Of a stretch of 49,974 bases of DNA, positions 25,126 through 33,770 are shown piece by piece (position 1 is the stretch's first letter; the number at the start of each line of letters is the position of its first letter). Position numbers and translations under genes: made by a program. The stretch comes from Aliarcobacter sp017996075. Its GTDB lineage: Bacteria; Campylobacterota; Campylobacteria; Campylobacterales; Arcobacteraceae. The notes under the pieces are model-generated. The model was not told the DNA's origin, made no database searches, and saw only the letters and a program-made list of their open reading frames with translations. The DNA lies in the NCBI RefSeq assembly GCF_051062515.1, contig NZ_JAMXEK010000013.1; one strand, given 5' to 3'.

Positions 25126-26304
25126 ATGAAATTAGAAAAATTAGAAGCACTAACACCTGAATATTTAGAAAGTATTGGATTTACTTGGCACACAGATAGT
25201 GATGATAGTTCATATATTTGTGATAAACTAGTAGTAATATCAGAAGATGAAGCAAATGCTTATTATGAGGCAACAAATGAGCTTTATGAAATGGTGGTTG
25301 AAACTGCTCAATTTGTAATAGATAATGAACTCTTTCATGAACTAAATATACCTTTTAACCTAGTAGAACTTGTAAAAGAGTCTTGGGAAAATGATGTTCA
25401 TTGGCATTTATATTCAAGATTTGATTTAGCTGGTGGTGTGAACGGTAAACCAATTAAATTAATTGAATTTAATGCAGATACACCTACTTCAGTTTTTGAA
25501 ACTGCAATTATCCAGTGGGCAATGCTAAAACAAAATGGTTTAGATGAAGCAGCTCAGTTTAATAATCTTTATGATGCTTTAAAAGATAATTTCAAAAGAA
25601 TAATAACACTAAATAGTGATATAGAAAAATTTGATGAATATTACTCACAACTTGGTTGGAAAATACTATTTTCTAGTATTTCAACTTCAAGTGAAGATAT
25701 AAATACTACAAAACTTTTAGAACATATTGCACAAGAAGCTGGATTTAATACGGATTTTGAATTCATTGAAAATGTATCATTCAGCGATGATGGTATTTTC
25801 AAAAATGATGAGCTTTTTGAGTTTTGGTTTAAACTAATTCCTTGGGAAAATATTGGAATTGAAGAGAGTGATTTAGCTTTACTTTTAACTGAAATATTAA
25901 AAGAAAAAAAAGCGATTATCTTTAATCCTGCTTATACATTAATCTTCCAATCAAAAGCATTTATGAAAATTTTATGGGATTTATATCCAAATCATCCACT
26001 TTTACTTGAAACATCTTTTGAGCCACTAAAAGGTAAAAAATATGTAGAAAAAAGAGCCTTTGGAAGAGAGGGTGCAAATATAAAAATTATAAATCCAGAT
26101 GGTTCAACTGATATGGAAACTAATGGTGATTATGAAGGTCATAAACCAATTTATCAAGAGTATGTAGAGTTTCCAAAAGATAAAAATGGTGAGTTTTATC
26201 AAGCTGGAGTTTTCTACTCTTATGAAGCTTGTGCATTAGGATTTAGAAGAGGTGGAAAGATATTAAATAATATGTCAAAATTTGTTGGACATATTATAAA
26301 GTAA
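25126..26304 (+). CDS. Glutathionylspermidine synthase-like ATP-grasp protein
   Basis: This 392-residue protein of the GSP_synth/YgiC-type family is an ATP-grasp C-N ligase. Motifs include YSRFDLAGG, KLIEFNADTPTS, LLETSF and KKYVEKRAFGREG (nucleotide-binding region). It lacks the amidase domain of bifunctional E. coli Gss, so its peptide and amine substrates are unknown. A strong AGGAGG at 25115-25120 fixes the ATG at 25126; longer frames reaching back into the lipoprotein gene are not real. Probably translationally coupled to the lipoprotein. Confidence 0.88.
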   Translation: MKLEKLEALTPEYLESIGFTWHTDSDDSSYICDKLVVISEDEANAYYEATNELYEMVVETAQFVIDNELFHELNIPFNLVELVKESWENDVHWHLYSRFDLAGGVNGKPIKLIEFNADTPTSVFETAIIQWAMLKQNGLDEAAQFNNLYDALKDNFKRIITLNSDIEKFDEYYSQLGWKILFSSISTSSEDINTTKLLEHIAQEAGFNTDFEFIENVSFSDDGIFKNDELFEFWFKLIPWENIGIEESDLALLLTEILKEKKAIIFNPAYTLIFQSKAFMKILWDLYPNHPLLLETSFEPLKGKKYVEKRAFGREGANIKIINPDGSTDMETNGDYEGHKPIYQEYVEFPKDKNGEFYQAGVFYSYEACALGFRRGGKILNNMSKFVGHIIK

Positions 26305-26309
26305 CATTT

Positions 26310-26332
26310 AAAATGAGGTTTATTCTCATTTT
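26310..26332. terminator. Bidirectional terminator hairpin
   Basis: AAAATGAG and CTCATTTT form a perfect 8-bp stem with a 7-nt loop. It lies between the convergent GSP-synthase-like and phosphatase genes, with A/T tracts on both sides. Confidence 0.65.
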
Positions 26333-26342
26333 AATTAATCCT

Positions 26343-27044
26343 TTAATCTTCTATATTTTCTTGAATAAATAGCTTCATACTTGGGAATTCTAAAGCACAA
26401 AGTCTAGGATTTGGAATTTTTGATGGATTTTTTTTATAGCAACAACCTAAATCTATTCCACAGCTAAATTGATTTATTTTTGGCTCTTCAAAAATTGTAT
26501 GTCCATAAACATTAAAAATCTCTTTAATATCTTTACTTGATTTTCTACTCCATAAAATATGAGATTCAAGAATATCTTTATCAATAATATCAGAGCTATC
26601 TTTTAGTTCCCAAACACCCGATATAGTTGAGTGACTTACTACTAAATATCTATTATCTTTTGTTTTATAATCTTGATATTCTATATACAAAGGTAAAGAG
26701 TTTAAAAAATCATAATGTTTATAATATTCCTCTTTTTTATTGTTATAAGAAGATAATGTTTCATCTCCACCACAACTATATAACCAGTGTTTTGACTCAT
26801 CATTGAAATAAAGCTCTTCTTTTGTTGGTCCATACTCTAAAAGCATCTCTTCATGATTGCCTTTTACACAATCATATTTATTTTCCATAACAAACTTAAC
26901 AACATCATATGAGTTTTTTCCTCTATCAACTAAATCACCTACAAAAACAATTTTAGAGTTTTGTTTATTTGGAAATTGCTCAATTAAAGCCAAAAGTGAT
27001 TTGTAACAACCGTGAACATCACTTATAATATATATGTTTTTCAT
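26343..27044 (-). CDS. Serine/threonine-type metallophosphoesterase
   Basis: Calcineurin-like phosphatase of the PrpA/ApaH type. Metal-binding motifs in order are ISDVHGCY (D-x-H-G), VFVGDLVDRGKNS (GD-x-x-DRG), VKGNHEEMLL (GNHE) and later VVSHS and YGHT. About 233 residues. ATG 27044 is chosen because AAGGGGGA precedes it; the longer frame to 27092 has no such site. It may act on phosphoproteins or dinucleoside polyphosphates. It stands alone, convergent with the upstream plus-strand operon. Confidence 0.88.
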   Translation of the reverse strand: MKNIYIISDVHGCYKSLLALIEQFPNKQNSKIVFVGDLVDRGKNSYDVVKFVMENKYDCVKGNHEEMLLEYGPTKEELYFNDESKHWLYSCGGDETLSSYNNKKEEYYKHYDFLNSLPLYIEYQDYKTKDNRYLVVSHSTISGVWELKDSSDIIDKDILESHILWSRKSSKDIKEIFNVYGHTIFEEPKINQFSCGIDLGCCYKKNPSKIPNPRLCALEFPSMKLFIQENIED

Positions 27045-27212
27045 TCTAAGTTCCCCCTTGTGTAGCATAGCAAATTTATCTTCTTTCTTCAATATTGCAA
27101 ATATGCTTTTTACTACTTATCTTTGAAAACTAAAGGTATTAAATTATGAAAAAGTGACTACACACTTGTGGTAATTGCTAAGGTAATTTTTTAATACTTA
27201 AAGTTGTGATAA

Positions 27213-27244
27213 GATGAGAAGAGTTAAAAACTCTCCCACTCATC
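27213..27244 (-). terminator. Hairpin over the chemoreceptor stop codon
   Basis: GATGAG...CTCATC encloses AGAGTT...AACTCT, a two-part stem interrupted by a small internal loop. It spans the end of the minus-strand chemoreceptor gene. No long U-tract follows, so termination is uncertain. Confidence 0.4.
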
Positions 27245-29248
27245 TAAATTTGTTTTAGTATCTTCTACTTTTTTATTTTCTATTTTTTCTACTTTATTTT
27301 CATTACTATTTAGAGTTGAATAACTATCTTTTTTACTATTTTTAAACATTTTTGCGAAATCATCTTCAACACTATTTTTACCAGAAAACTCTTTTGAATT
27401 CGCATTTTCAAGTATTTTTTTAGCCATAGAAGAAGCTTCTGCTGCAATATCGCTAGCAACTCTAGCAATATTTGCATTCTCTTGAGTTTGTTTGTCTAAA
27501 GATGAAACAGCATCGTTTATCTGCTCAACACCTCTTTGTTGCTCTTTTGAAGAGCTTGTTATATCTTGTATTAATGAAATAGTTTGATTTATAGAGTTAT
27601 TTAAACCTTTATATCCATCTATCATACTACTTGCTATTTGTTTCCCATCATTTGCTTTTGATGTAGCACTTTCAACTATATTTTTTATCTCTTTTGCAGC
27701 TTCTGCACTTCTACTTGCAAGATTTCGCACCTCTTGAGCAACAACTGCAAATCCTTTTCCTGCTTCTCCTGCAGTTGCAGCTTCAACTGCTGCATTTAGT
27801 GAAAGAATATTTGTTTGAAATGCTATTTGATCAATTACGCTTATAGCTTCATTTACAAGATTTACTTGAGTATTTATCTCATCCATAGATAAAGCAGTTT
27901 TGTTTGCCAAATCTTGTCCCAAAGATGCAGCATTTGTAACATCTTTTGCAATATTTGACATTTCACTTATTTTATTATTTGAGTTAGCAATACTACTTGT
28001 AACCTCTTCTAAAGCAGCAGCTGTCTCTTCTAATCTTGCTGCTGCATCATTTGAACTATTGTTTAATTTATCAACATTTTCCAACAATTCATTTGAAGAT
28101 TTATCCAAAATAAGACCATTTAGCTTATCTTTTTTAAGCATATCATTAATAGCGCTTCTTAGTTGATTTATGTTATTTATTAAAGCTTCAAAAACTCCAC
28201 CTTTTTCAATTCCATCTAGCTTTAACTCTTCTCTATAGTTATATTTTACGTACTCTTCTAAGATATTGTTTACTTTTATAAAGTTTTGTTTTGTAGAGCT
28301 TATCATATCGTTAATATTATTTTTTAATGTAGTTAAAATCTCATCTGAAGTATCCTCTTTTATCAACTGACTATAATATCCATGCTTAACTCTATTAACA
28401 ACAACAAAAACATCATCTATAAGTTTTTTATCTTCCAAAGTTCTATTTTCTATAAGTTTTATATTATCATTTATAACTTTCGCCATAGCTCCAAATTCAT
28501 CACTATTTTGGATATCTATATACTCAACTTTAGAGTTATGCTTATTCATATATTCAAAAAATGATGTAAGACCATTTTTAAATTTATTTAATGATTGAAT
28601 TATATCTCTTGATAGAAGCAATAAAGATAAAATAACTATTAAAACAAGAACTAAAGATTCAATAATTATAATATTTTTCAAAGCTTTCATCTGTTTGTTA
28701 TAAAGTTCTGATTGAAATGTGTAGTCTTCCTCTTTCTCTTTTATAAGCTTAGAGAAATTTTCTCTACTTTTATTTGCTAGTGGTGTTGCATCTTTTTTAT
28801 AGGCTTGATACATTGCAGCTAAAATTTCTGGAGTTCTCTCAACAGTTTGTAGAGATTTCATCTTTTTATATCCATCTTCTATAAAATCAAGTACTGTTTT
28901 TTTTACTTCCAAAACAACATTTTTTTCAGCTTCATTTTGAGAAGTTTGAAGTAAACCATCGAAAGATTTTATGATATTTTCTCTACTTTTTTCTAGATTT
29001 TTTATATTATTATCATAAGAATTTCCAAGCATAATATCTCTTGAATTTCTAGCAACAAAGTTTAACTCTTTTTCAACTTGTAAAACATAAAATTTACCAG
29101 CAACTGCCCTATCTTTAAATATATTAAAGTTCTTTTCTGTATTTAAAAGATTATTAAACTTTAAAAGCCCTGTAATAAAAATTGTCACAAAAATAACGAC
29201 AGCAAACAGAATCATTTTTTTAGCAATCGTAAAATTTAACCCATTCAT
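27224..29248 (-). CDS. Methyl-accepting chemotaxis protein
   Basis: A 674-residue transmembrane chemoreceptor. TM1 is near 10-28 (MILFAVVIFVTIFITGLL), with a helical periplasmic sensor domain (about 30-190), TM2 near 191-212, a HAMP-like stretch, then the cytoplasmic signalling hairpin. The conserved tip reads AFQTNILSLNAAVEAATAGE, then AGKGFAVVAQEVRNLA. The chain ends DEWESF, which resembles the C-terminal tether (xWxxF) that recruits CheR/CheB. Its ligand is unknown. The signalling region is nearly identical at DNA level to that of the receptor at 31686-33662. Confidence 0.93.
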   Translation of the reverse strand: MNGLNFTIAKKMILFAVVIFVTIFITGLLKFNNLLNTEKNFNIFKDRAVAGKFYVLQVEKELNFVARNSRDIMLGNSYDNNIKNLEKSRENIIKSFDGLLQTSQNEAEKNVVLEVKKTVLDFIEDGYKKMKSLQTVERTPEILAAMYQAYKKDATPLANKSRENFSKLIKEKEEDYTFQSELYNKQMKALKNIIIIESLVLVLIVILSLLLLSRDIIQSLNKFKNGLTSFFEYMNKHNSKVEYIDIQNSDEFGAMAKVINDNIKLIENRTLEDKKLIDDVFVVVNRVKHGYYSQLIKEDTSDEILTTLKNNINDMISSTKQNFIKVNNILEEYVKYNYREELKLDGIEKGGVFEALINNINQLRSAINDMLKKDKLNGLILDKSSNELLENVDKLNNSSNDAAARLEETAAALEEVTSSIANSNNKISEMSNIAKDVTNAASLGQDLANKTALSMDEINTQVNLVNEAISVIDQIAFQTNILSLNAAVEAATAGEAGKGFAVVAQEVRNLASRSAEAAKEIKNIVESATSKANDGKQIASSMIDGYKGLNNSINQTISLIQDITSSSKEQQRGVEQINDAVSSLDKQTQENANIARVASDIAAEASSMAKKILENANSKEFSGKNSVEDDFAKMFKNSKKDSYSTLNSNENKVEKIENKKVEDTKTNLDEWESF

Positions 29249-29352
29249 TATATCTCTCCCCCTTATATTTTAATGAAAAACTAATATAACATAATTAAAT
29301 AATTAAACTATAACAAATAATATAATTTTAGATATTGCTTAGTAAAAAATGA

Positions 29353-29358
29353 TACAAT
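29353..29358 (+). promoter_or_regulatory. Likely -10 element of ligA
   Basis: TACAAT, 31 bp before the ligA ATG, in the 140-bp divergent spacer between the chemoreceptor and ligA. Confidence 0.45.
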
Positions 29359-29388
29359 ATTACTCAAAAATTATACAAAAGATGAAAT

Positions 29389-31335
29389 ATGACAAAAGAA
29401 GAGTATGAAAAAAATATAGAAAAATTAATATCTTGGGCAAAGGCTTATTATGTTGACGATGAACCAATAGCAAGCGATGAAGAGTATGATAAATTAGCAA
29501 GAGAGTGCCTAGAATTTGAAAACAAAAATCCAAATTTAATAAACCCTAATTCACCAAATAGAAGAGTTGGTGGAGCTATTTTAAAAGGATTTAAAAAAGC
29601 AAATCATTTAAGTCGTATGTGGTCTCAAGAAGATGTTTTTAATGACAAAGAGCTTGAGGATTGGATAAAAAGAGCTTCTAAAGTTGGTGAAAATTTAGAG
29701 TTTTTTTGTCAGCCAAAATTTGATGGTGCCTCTTTAAATCTTATTTATGAAAATGGTATTTTAAAACAAGCAATTACTAGAGGTGATGGAGAAGTTGGTG
29801 AAGATGTTACACAAAATGCAATGACAATACAATCTATACCTTTAGAAATTAGTGAAAAATCACTTATTGAAATAAGAGGTGAAGTTGTAATAAAAAAAAG
29901 TGATTTCGAAACTATAAATATTGAAAGATTAAAAAAGAGTGAAGCAACTTTTGCAAATCCAAGAAATGCAGCAGCTGGAAGTTTAAGACAACTTGACTCT
30001 TCTATTACTTCAAAAAGAAAGCTCTTTTTTAATGCTTGGGGAGTTGGTCAAAATAGTTTAAATTTTGAAAAAACATCTGTTATGATGGATTATATATTCT
30101 CTTTAGGATTTGTAAAAACTCCTATGCAAACTTTAGTAAAAGAGATAAATGATATAAAAAAACTATATGAAAATATGATAAAAAAAAGAGATACTTTTCC
30201 TATGCTTTTAGATGGAATGGTTATAAAAATAGATGATATTGCGACTCAACAAGATTTAGGATTTACTCAAAAATTTCCAAGATGGTCATGTGCATATAAA
30301 TTCCCAGCAGTAGAAAAAACTACAAAATTAAAAAATATTATTTTACAAGTTGGAAGAACAGGAGTTGTAACACCTGTTGCAATTGTTGAACCAGTTTTAA
30401 TTGAAGGTGCTATTATAGAACGTGCTACTTTACACAATTTTGATGAGATAAAAAGACTTGATTTAAAAATAAATGATGAGATAATAATAATAAGAAGTGG
30501 AGATGTAATTCCAAAAATTACAAAGGTTTTAAAAGATAGAAGAACTGGAAATGAAAAAGAGATTTTAAAACCAACTATTTGTCCTGATTGCTCTAGTGAA
30601 CTTTTAATAGAAGATATTATGATTAAGTGCCAAAATCTTGACTGTCCATCAAGAGTTGTAAACTCTATAATCTATTTTGCTAGTAAAAACTGCTTAAATA
30701 TAGATGGATTAGGAGATAAAATAGTAGAACTTTTAGTAAATGAAAAAAAGATTTTTGATATTTTAGACTTGTACTCTTTAAAATATGAAGATTTAGAAAA
30801 CCTTGAAGGATTTAAGGAAAAGAAAATAAACAATCTATTAAATGCTATAGAGAATTCTAAAAATAGTGAACTACATAGAGTTCTTACAGCTTTAGGGATA
30901 GAGCATATTGGAGAAGTTGCTTCAAAATCTATTTGTAGTAAATTTGGTTTAAATTTGGTAGATATTTCCTTTGAAGATTTAATAAGTATAGATGGAATTG
31001 GTGAACAAATGGCAAACTCTTTTTTAGAATTTTTTAGAGTAAATTGTCAATTTGTTTTAAAACTTTTTGATATTTTAAAACCAAAAGTAACTATAAAAGA
31101 AGAAGCAAAAGATAATATATTTAAAAACAAAACAGTTGTAGTAACTGGAACAATGAGCAAAAGTAGAGATGAAATAAAAATATTTCTAGAAAATTTAGGA
31201 GCAAAAGTAAGTTCTAGTGTATCTAAAAAAACAGATTTTTTAATTTATGGTGAAGATGCTGGAAGTAAATATGATAAAGCTATTGAGTTAGGTGTAAAAA
31301 TTTTAAGTGAAGATGAAATGAATTCAATAGTGTGA
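29389..31335 (+). CDS. ligA: NAD-dependent DNA ligase LigA
   Basis: Seals nicks during replication and repair. The 648-residue chain has domain Ia (YYVDDEPIASDEEYD), the adenylation motif KFDG with Lys110 as nucleophile, the OB fold (QVGRTGVVTPVA), a four-Cys zinc finger (CPDC...CQNLDCPSR), helix-hairpin-helix repeats (IDGLGDKIV, GIEHIGEVASKSIC, IDGIGEQMA) and a C-terminal BRCT domain (KTVVVTGTMSKSRDEIKIFL). All key residues are present and the length is usual. It lies between two chemoreceptor genes in opposite orientation. Confidence 0.97.
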   Translation: MTKEEYEKNIEKLISWAKAYYVDDEPIASDEEYDKLARECLEFENKNPNLINPNSPNRRVGGAILKGFKKANHLSRMWSQEDVFNDKELEDWIKRASKVGENLEFFCQPKFDGASLNLIYENGILKQAITRGDGEVGEDVTQNAMTIQSIPLEISEKSLIEIRGEVVIKKSDFETINIERLKKSEATFANPRNAAAGSLRQLDSSITSKRKLFFNAWGVGQNSLNFEKTSVMMDYIFSLGFVKTPMQTLVKEINDIKKLYENMIKKRDTFPMLLDGMVIKIDDIATQQDLGFTQKFPRWSCAYKFPAVEKTTKLKNIILQVGRTGVVTPVAIVEPVLIEGAIIERATLHNFDEIKRLDLKINDEIIIIRSGDVIPKITKVLKDRRTGNEKEILKPTICPDCSSELLIEDIMIKCQNLDCPSRVVNSIIYFASKNCLNIDGLGDKIVELLVNEKKIFDILDLYSLKYEDLENLEGFKEKKINNLLNAIENSKNSELHRVLTALGIEHIGEVASKSICSKFGLNLVDISFEDLISIDGIGEQMANSFLEFFRVNCQFVLKLFDILKPKVTIKEEAKDNIFKNKTVVVTGTMSKSRDEIKIFLENLGAKVSSSVSKKTDFLIYGEDAGSKYDKAIELGVKILSEDEMNSIV

Positions 31336-31509
31336 ATTATTGTAAAAAAAATTATCTAATTTTAAAATTAATTGTTATTTTAATTTAATTTTAAGTTTAT
31401 TGGCTATAACATTGCCTCTTTGAAAAACAGCAAGAACTGAATTTTATCTCTAAAAATTTTAACTTATAGATAAAGTTATTACAGAAAATATCTTATTTGA
31501 GGGAGTTTA
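31336..31509 (+). other. Intergenic region after ligA
   Basis: 174 AT-rich bases between ligA and the small reading frame at 31510. It must hold the promoter for the small gene and the chemoreceptor. TTGGCTATAACATTG near 31400 is a possible promoter, but not a firm one. No strong terminator is seen. Confidence 0.4.
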
Positions 31510-31653
31510 ATGTATAAAAAACTCTTACAACTAATAAAATTTCTAGAGAATGAAAACTCAAAATGTAAATATGATACAAATAAAATATCAAAAAGAATTA
31601 TTTTAAAAGATATTTTAAATAAACTTCATGAATTACGACAAATTGCAAAATAA
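31510..31653 (+). CDS. Small protein, 47 residues, upstream of chemoreceptor
   Basis: Not recognised. MYKKLLQLIKFLENENSKCK begins a short basic, helix-prone protein ending ELRQIAK. GAGGGAG sits 4 nt before the ATG, a better ribosome site than many neighbours have. The stop is 32 bp before the chemoreceptor ATG, so both are likely on one transcript. It may be a genuine small protein or a leader peptide affecting the receptor gene. Confidence 0.55.
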   Translation: MYKKLLQLIKFLENENSKCKYDTNKISKRIILKDILNKLHELRQIAK

Positions 31654-31685
31654 ATCAAAAAATAAAAACCTCATAAGGATAATAA

Positions 31686-33662
31686 ATGTTAAAAAGTTTA
31701 GATACAAGAAAGAAGTTATACTTTTTCCCAATATTGTTTATGTTAATAGCTGTTATTTCAAGTATTATTTATTTATATTTTATTGATATAGCTCATAAAA
31801 GAAATGCAGCAGCATTAACAACTGAAAAATTTGTTTTGGATATCGCAAAAACTAGAATATCAGTTTATCAATTTTTAAGAACAGCAACTCCAAATAATGA
31901 AAATATTGTGATTGAAAATATTGAATTCTTAAAAAATAGTTTAGCAGAGAGTTCAAAAAGTTTCATAAATGTAAAAAATAAAGAGTTGGCATCTAAAACT
32001 CTCACTTTGATTGATAAATATGTTGAACTATTTAAAGTTTTTTCAAAAGATAAGATTGAAGATTATAATAACAATATTTTACAAGAAAGCGATACTATAA
32101 AACAAAATATCTCTTCTATGGTAAAAATTGGATTAGAGATGGAAGAGAATATTCATAAAATAAATAAATCTGCTATGGAATTAAGAGATGAAGCTTATTT
32201 AAATTTAGACACAAATTTGATGATAATAATAACAATAGCAACAATTTTATTTATAGTTATATCTGTTTTAGTAGCAAATAATATAATTAACTCTTTAAAT
32301 AGTTTCAAAGATGGACTTTTAGGATTTTTTGCATATTTAAATAGAGAAGATTCAAATACAACTCTTTTAGACGAAAGCAATAAAGACGAATTTGGTCAAA
32401 TGGCGAAAGTAGTAAATGTAAATATTTTAAAAACAAAAGCAGGAATAGAAGAAGATAGAAAATTAATTGATGAAACGATTTCAGTTTTAGGAGAGTTTGA
32501 ACAAGGAGATTTAAGCCAAAGATTAAATACAAAAGTTTCAAATCCAGCTTTAATGCAACTTTCAACAGTTATAAATGGAATGGGAGATATATTAGAGAAA
32601 AATATTGAAAATATTTTAGATGTTTTAGAAAAATACTCTTCTTATAACTACTTGAATAAAGTATCTACAAATGGTTTAAAAGAACAACTTTTGGCTTTGG
32701 CAAATGGTGTAAACAGTTTGGGTGATTCAGTTACTTCAATGTTAAAAGAGAATAAATCAAATGGTCTTACATTAGAACAAAGTTCTAATGTACTTTTATT
32801 AAATGTAGATAAACTAAACCTAAGCTCAAATGAAGCAGCAGCTTCACTTGAAGAAACAGCAGCAGCTCTTGAAGAGATAACTAGTAATATTAGAAACAAT
32901 ACAGAGAGTATTGCAAAAATGTCTATGCTTTCAAATGGTGTTACAAAAGCAGTAAATGAAGGTCAAGCTATGGCTAATCAAACTACAACTGCAATGGATG
33001 AGATAAATGTTCAAGTTAATCTTGTAAATGAAGCTATTGGGGTTATAGATAATATTGCATTTCAAACAAATATTCTAAGTCTAAATGCAGCTGTTGAAGC
33101 TGCAACTGCAGGAGAAGCTGGAAAAGGATTTGCAGTTGTTGCTCAAGAAGTAAGAAATCTAGCAACAAGAAGTGCAGAAGCTGCAAAAGAGATAAAAGCA
33201 ATAGTAGAAAGAGCAACAGTAAAAGCAAATGAAGGTAAAAATATTGCTACAAATATGATTGATGGATATAAAAACCTAAACAGTAATATATCTTCAACAA
33301 TGAATTTAATATCTGATATTGAAAATGCTAGCAAAGAACAACTTCTTGGAATTGAACAGATAAATGATGCAGTAAATCAGCTTGATCAACAAACACAACA
33401 AAATGCTATGATAGCATCTCAATCTCATGATATTGCTCTAAGTACAGATGAGATAGCAAAACTAATAGTTTCAGATGCAAACCAAAAAGAGTTTGAAGGA
33501 AAAAATGAAGTAAAAGCAAAAGAAGCAGGAATGAAAAAAGAGGTAAAAGAGTATATAATTGCTTCATCACCTAAAAAAATAATCAAAGCTTCAAAACCAA
33601 ATATTAACTCTACAAAAGAGATAACAAGCAGTTCAAGTAACGACGAATGGGAAAGCTTCTAA
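31686..33662 (+). CDS. Methyl-accepting chemotaxis protein
   Basis: A 658-residue receptor. TM1 is near 12-31 (YFFPILFMLIAVISSIIYLY), a helical periplasmic sensor follows, TM2 is near 178-197 (LMIIITIATILFIVISVLVA), then a HAMP-like linker and the signalling hairpin (AFQTNILSLNAAVEAATAGE). It ends with the same DEWESF tail as the receptor at 27224. AAGGA precedes the ATG. Sensor domains of the two receptors differ, so they probably detect different cues. Confidence 0.93.
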   Translation: MLKSLDTRKKLYFFPILFMLIAVISSIIYLYFIDIAHKRNAAALTTEKFVLDIAKTRISVYQFLRTATPNNENIVIENIEFLKNSLAESSKSFINVKNKELASKTLTLIDKYVELFKVFSKDKIEDYNNNILQESDTIKQNISSMVKIGLEMEENIHKINKSAMELRDEAYLNLDTNLMIIITIATILFIVISVLVANNIINSLNSFKDGLLGFFAYLNREDSNTTLLDESNKDEFGQMAKVVNVNILKTKAGIEEDRKLIDETISVLGEFEQGDLSQRLNTKVSNPALMQLSTVINGMGDILEKNIENILDVLEKYSSYNYLNKVSTNGLKEQLLALANGVNSLGDSVTSMLKENKSNGLTLEQSSNVLLLNVDKLNLSSNEAAASLEETAAALEEITSNIRNNTESIAKMSMLSNGVTKAVNEGQAMANQTTTAMDEINVQVNLVNEAIGVIDNIAFQTNILSLNAAVEAATAGEAGKGFAVVAQEVRNLATRSAEAAKEIKAIVERATVKANEGKNIATNMIDGYKNLNSNISSTMNLISDIENASKEQLLGIEQINDAVNQLDQQTQQNAMIASQSHDIALSTDEIAKLIVSDANQKEFEGKNEVKAKEAGMKKEVKEYIIASSPKKIIKASKPNINSTKEITSSSSNDEWESF

Positions 33663-33711
33663 ATTCTCTTTTTATCACCTATAGCAAAAATGCTGTAGGT
33701 GGGTTTAAAAC

Positions 33712-33747
33712 AAAAAAAGCCTAGATTTTTTAAATCTAGGCTTTTTT
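33712..33747. terminator. Bidirectional rho-independent terminator
   Basis: GCCTAGATTT and AAATCTAGGC form a perfect 10-bp stem with a 3-nt loop, flanked by A7 on the left and T6 on the right. It serves the convergent chemoreceptor and guaB genes. A second weaker stem-loop (CACCTA...TAGGTG) lies just upstream near 33677-33701. Confidence 0.88.
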
Positions 33748-33770
33748 ATAATTTCAAATACTAATATATT

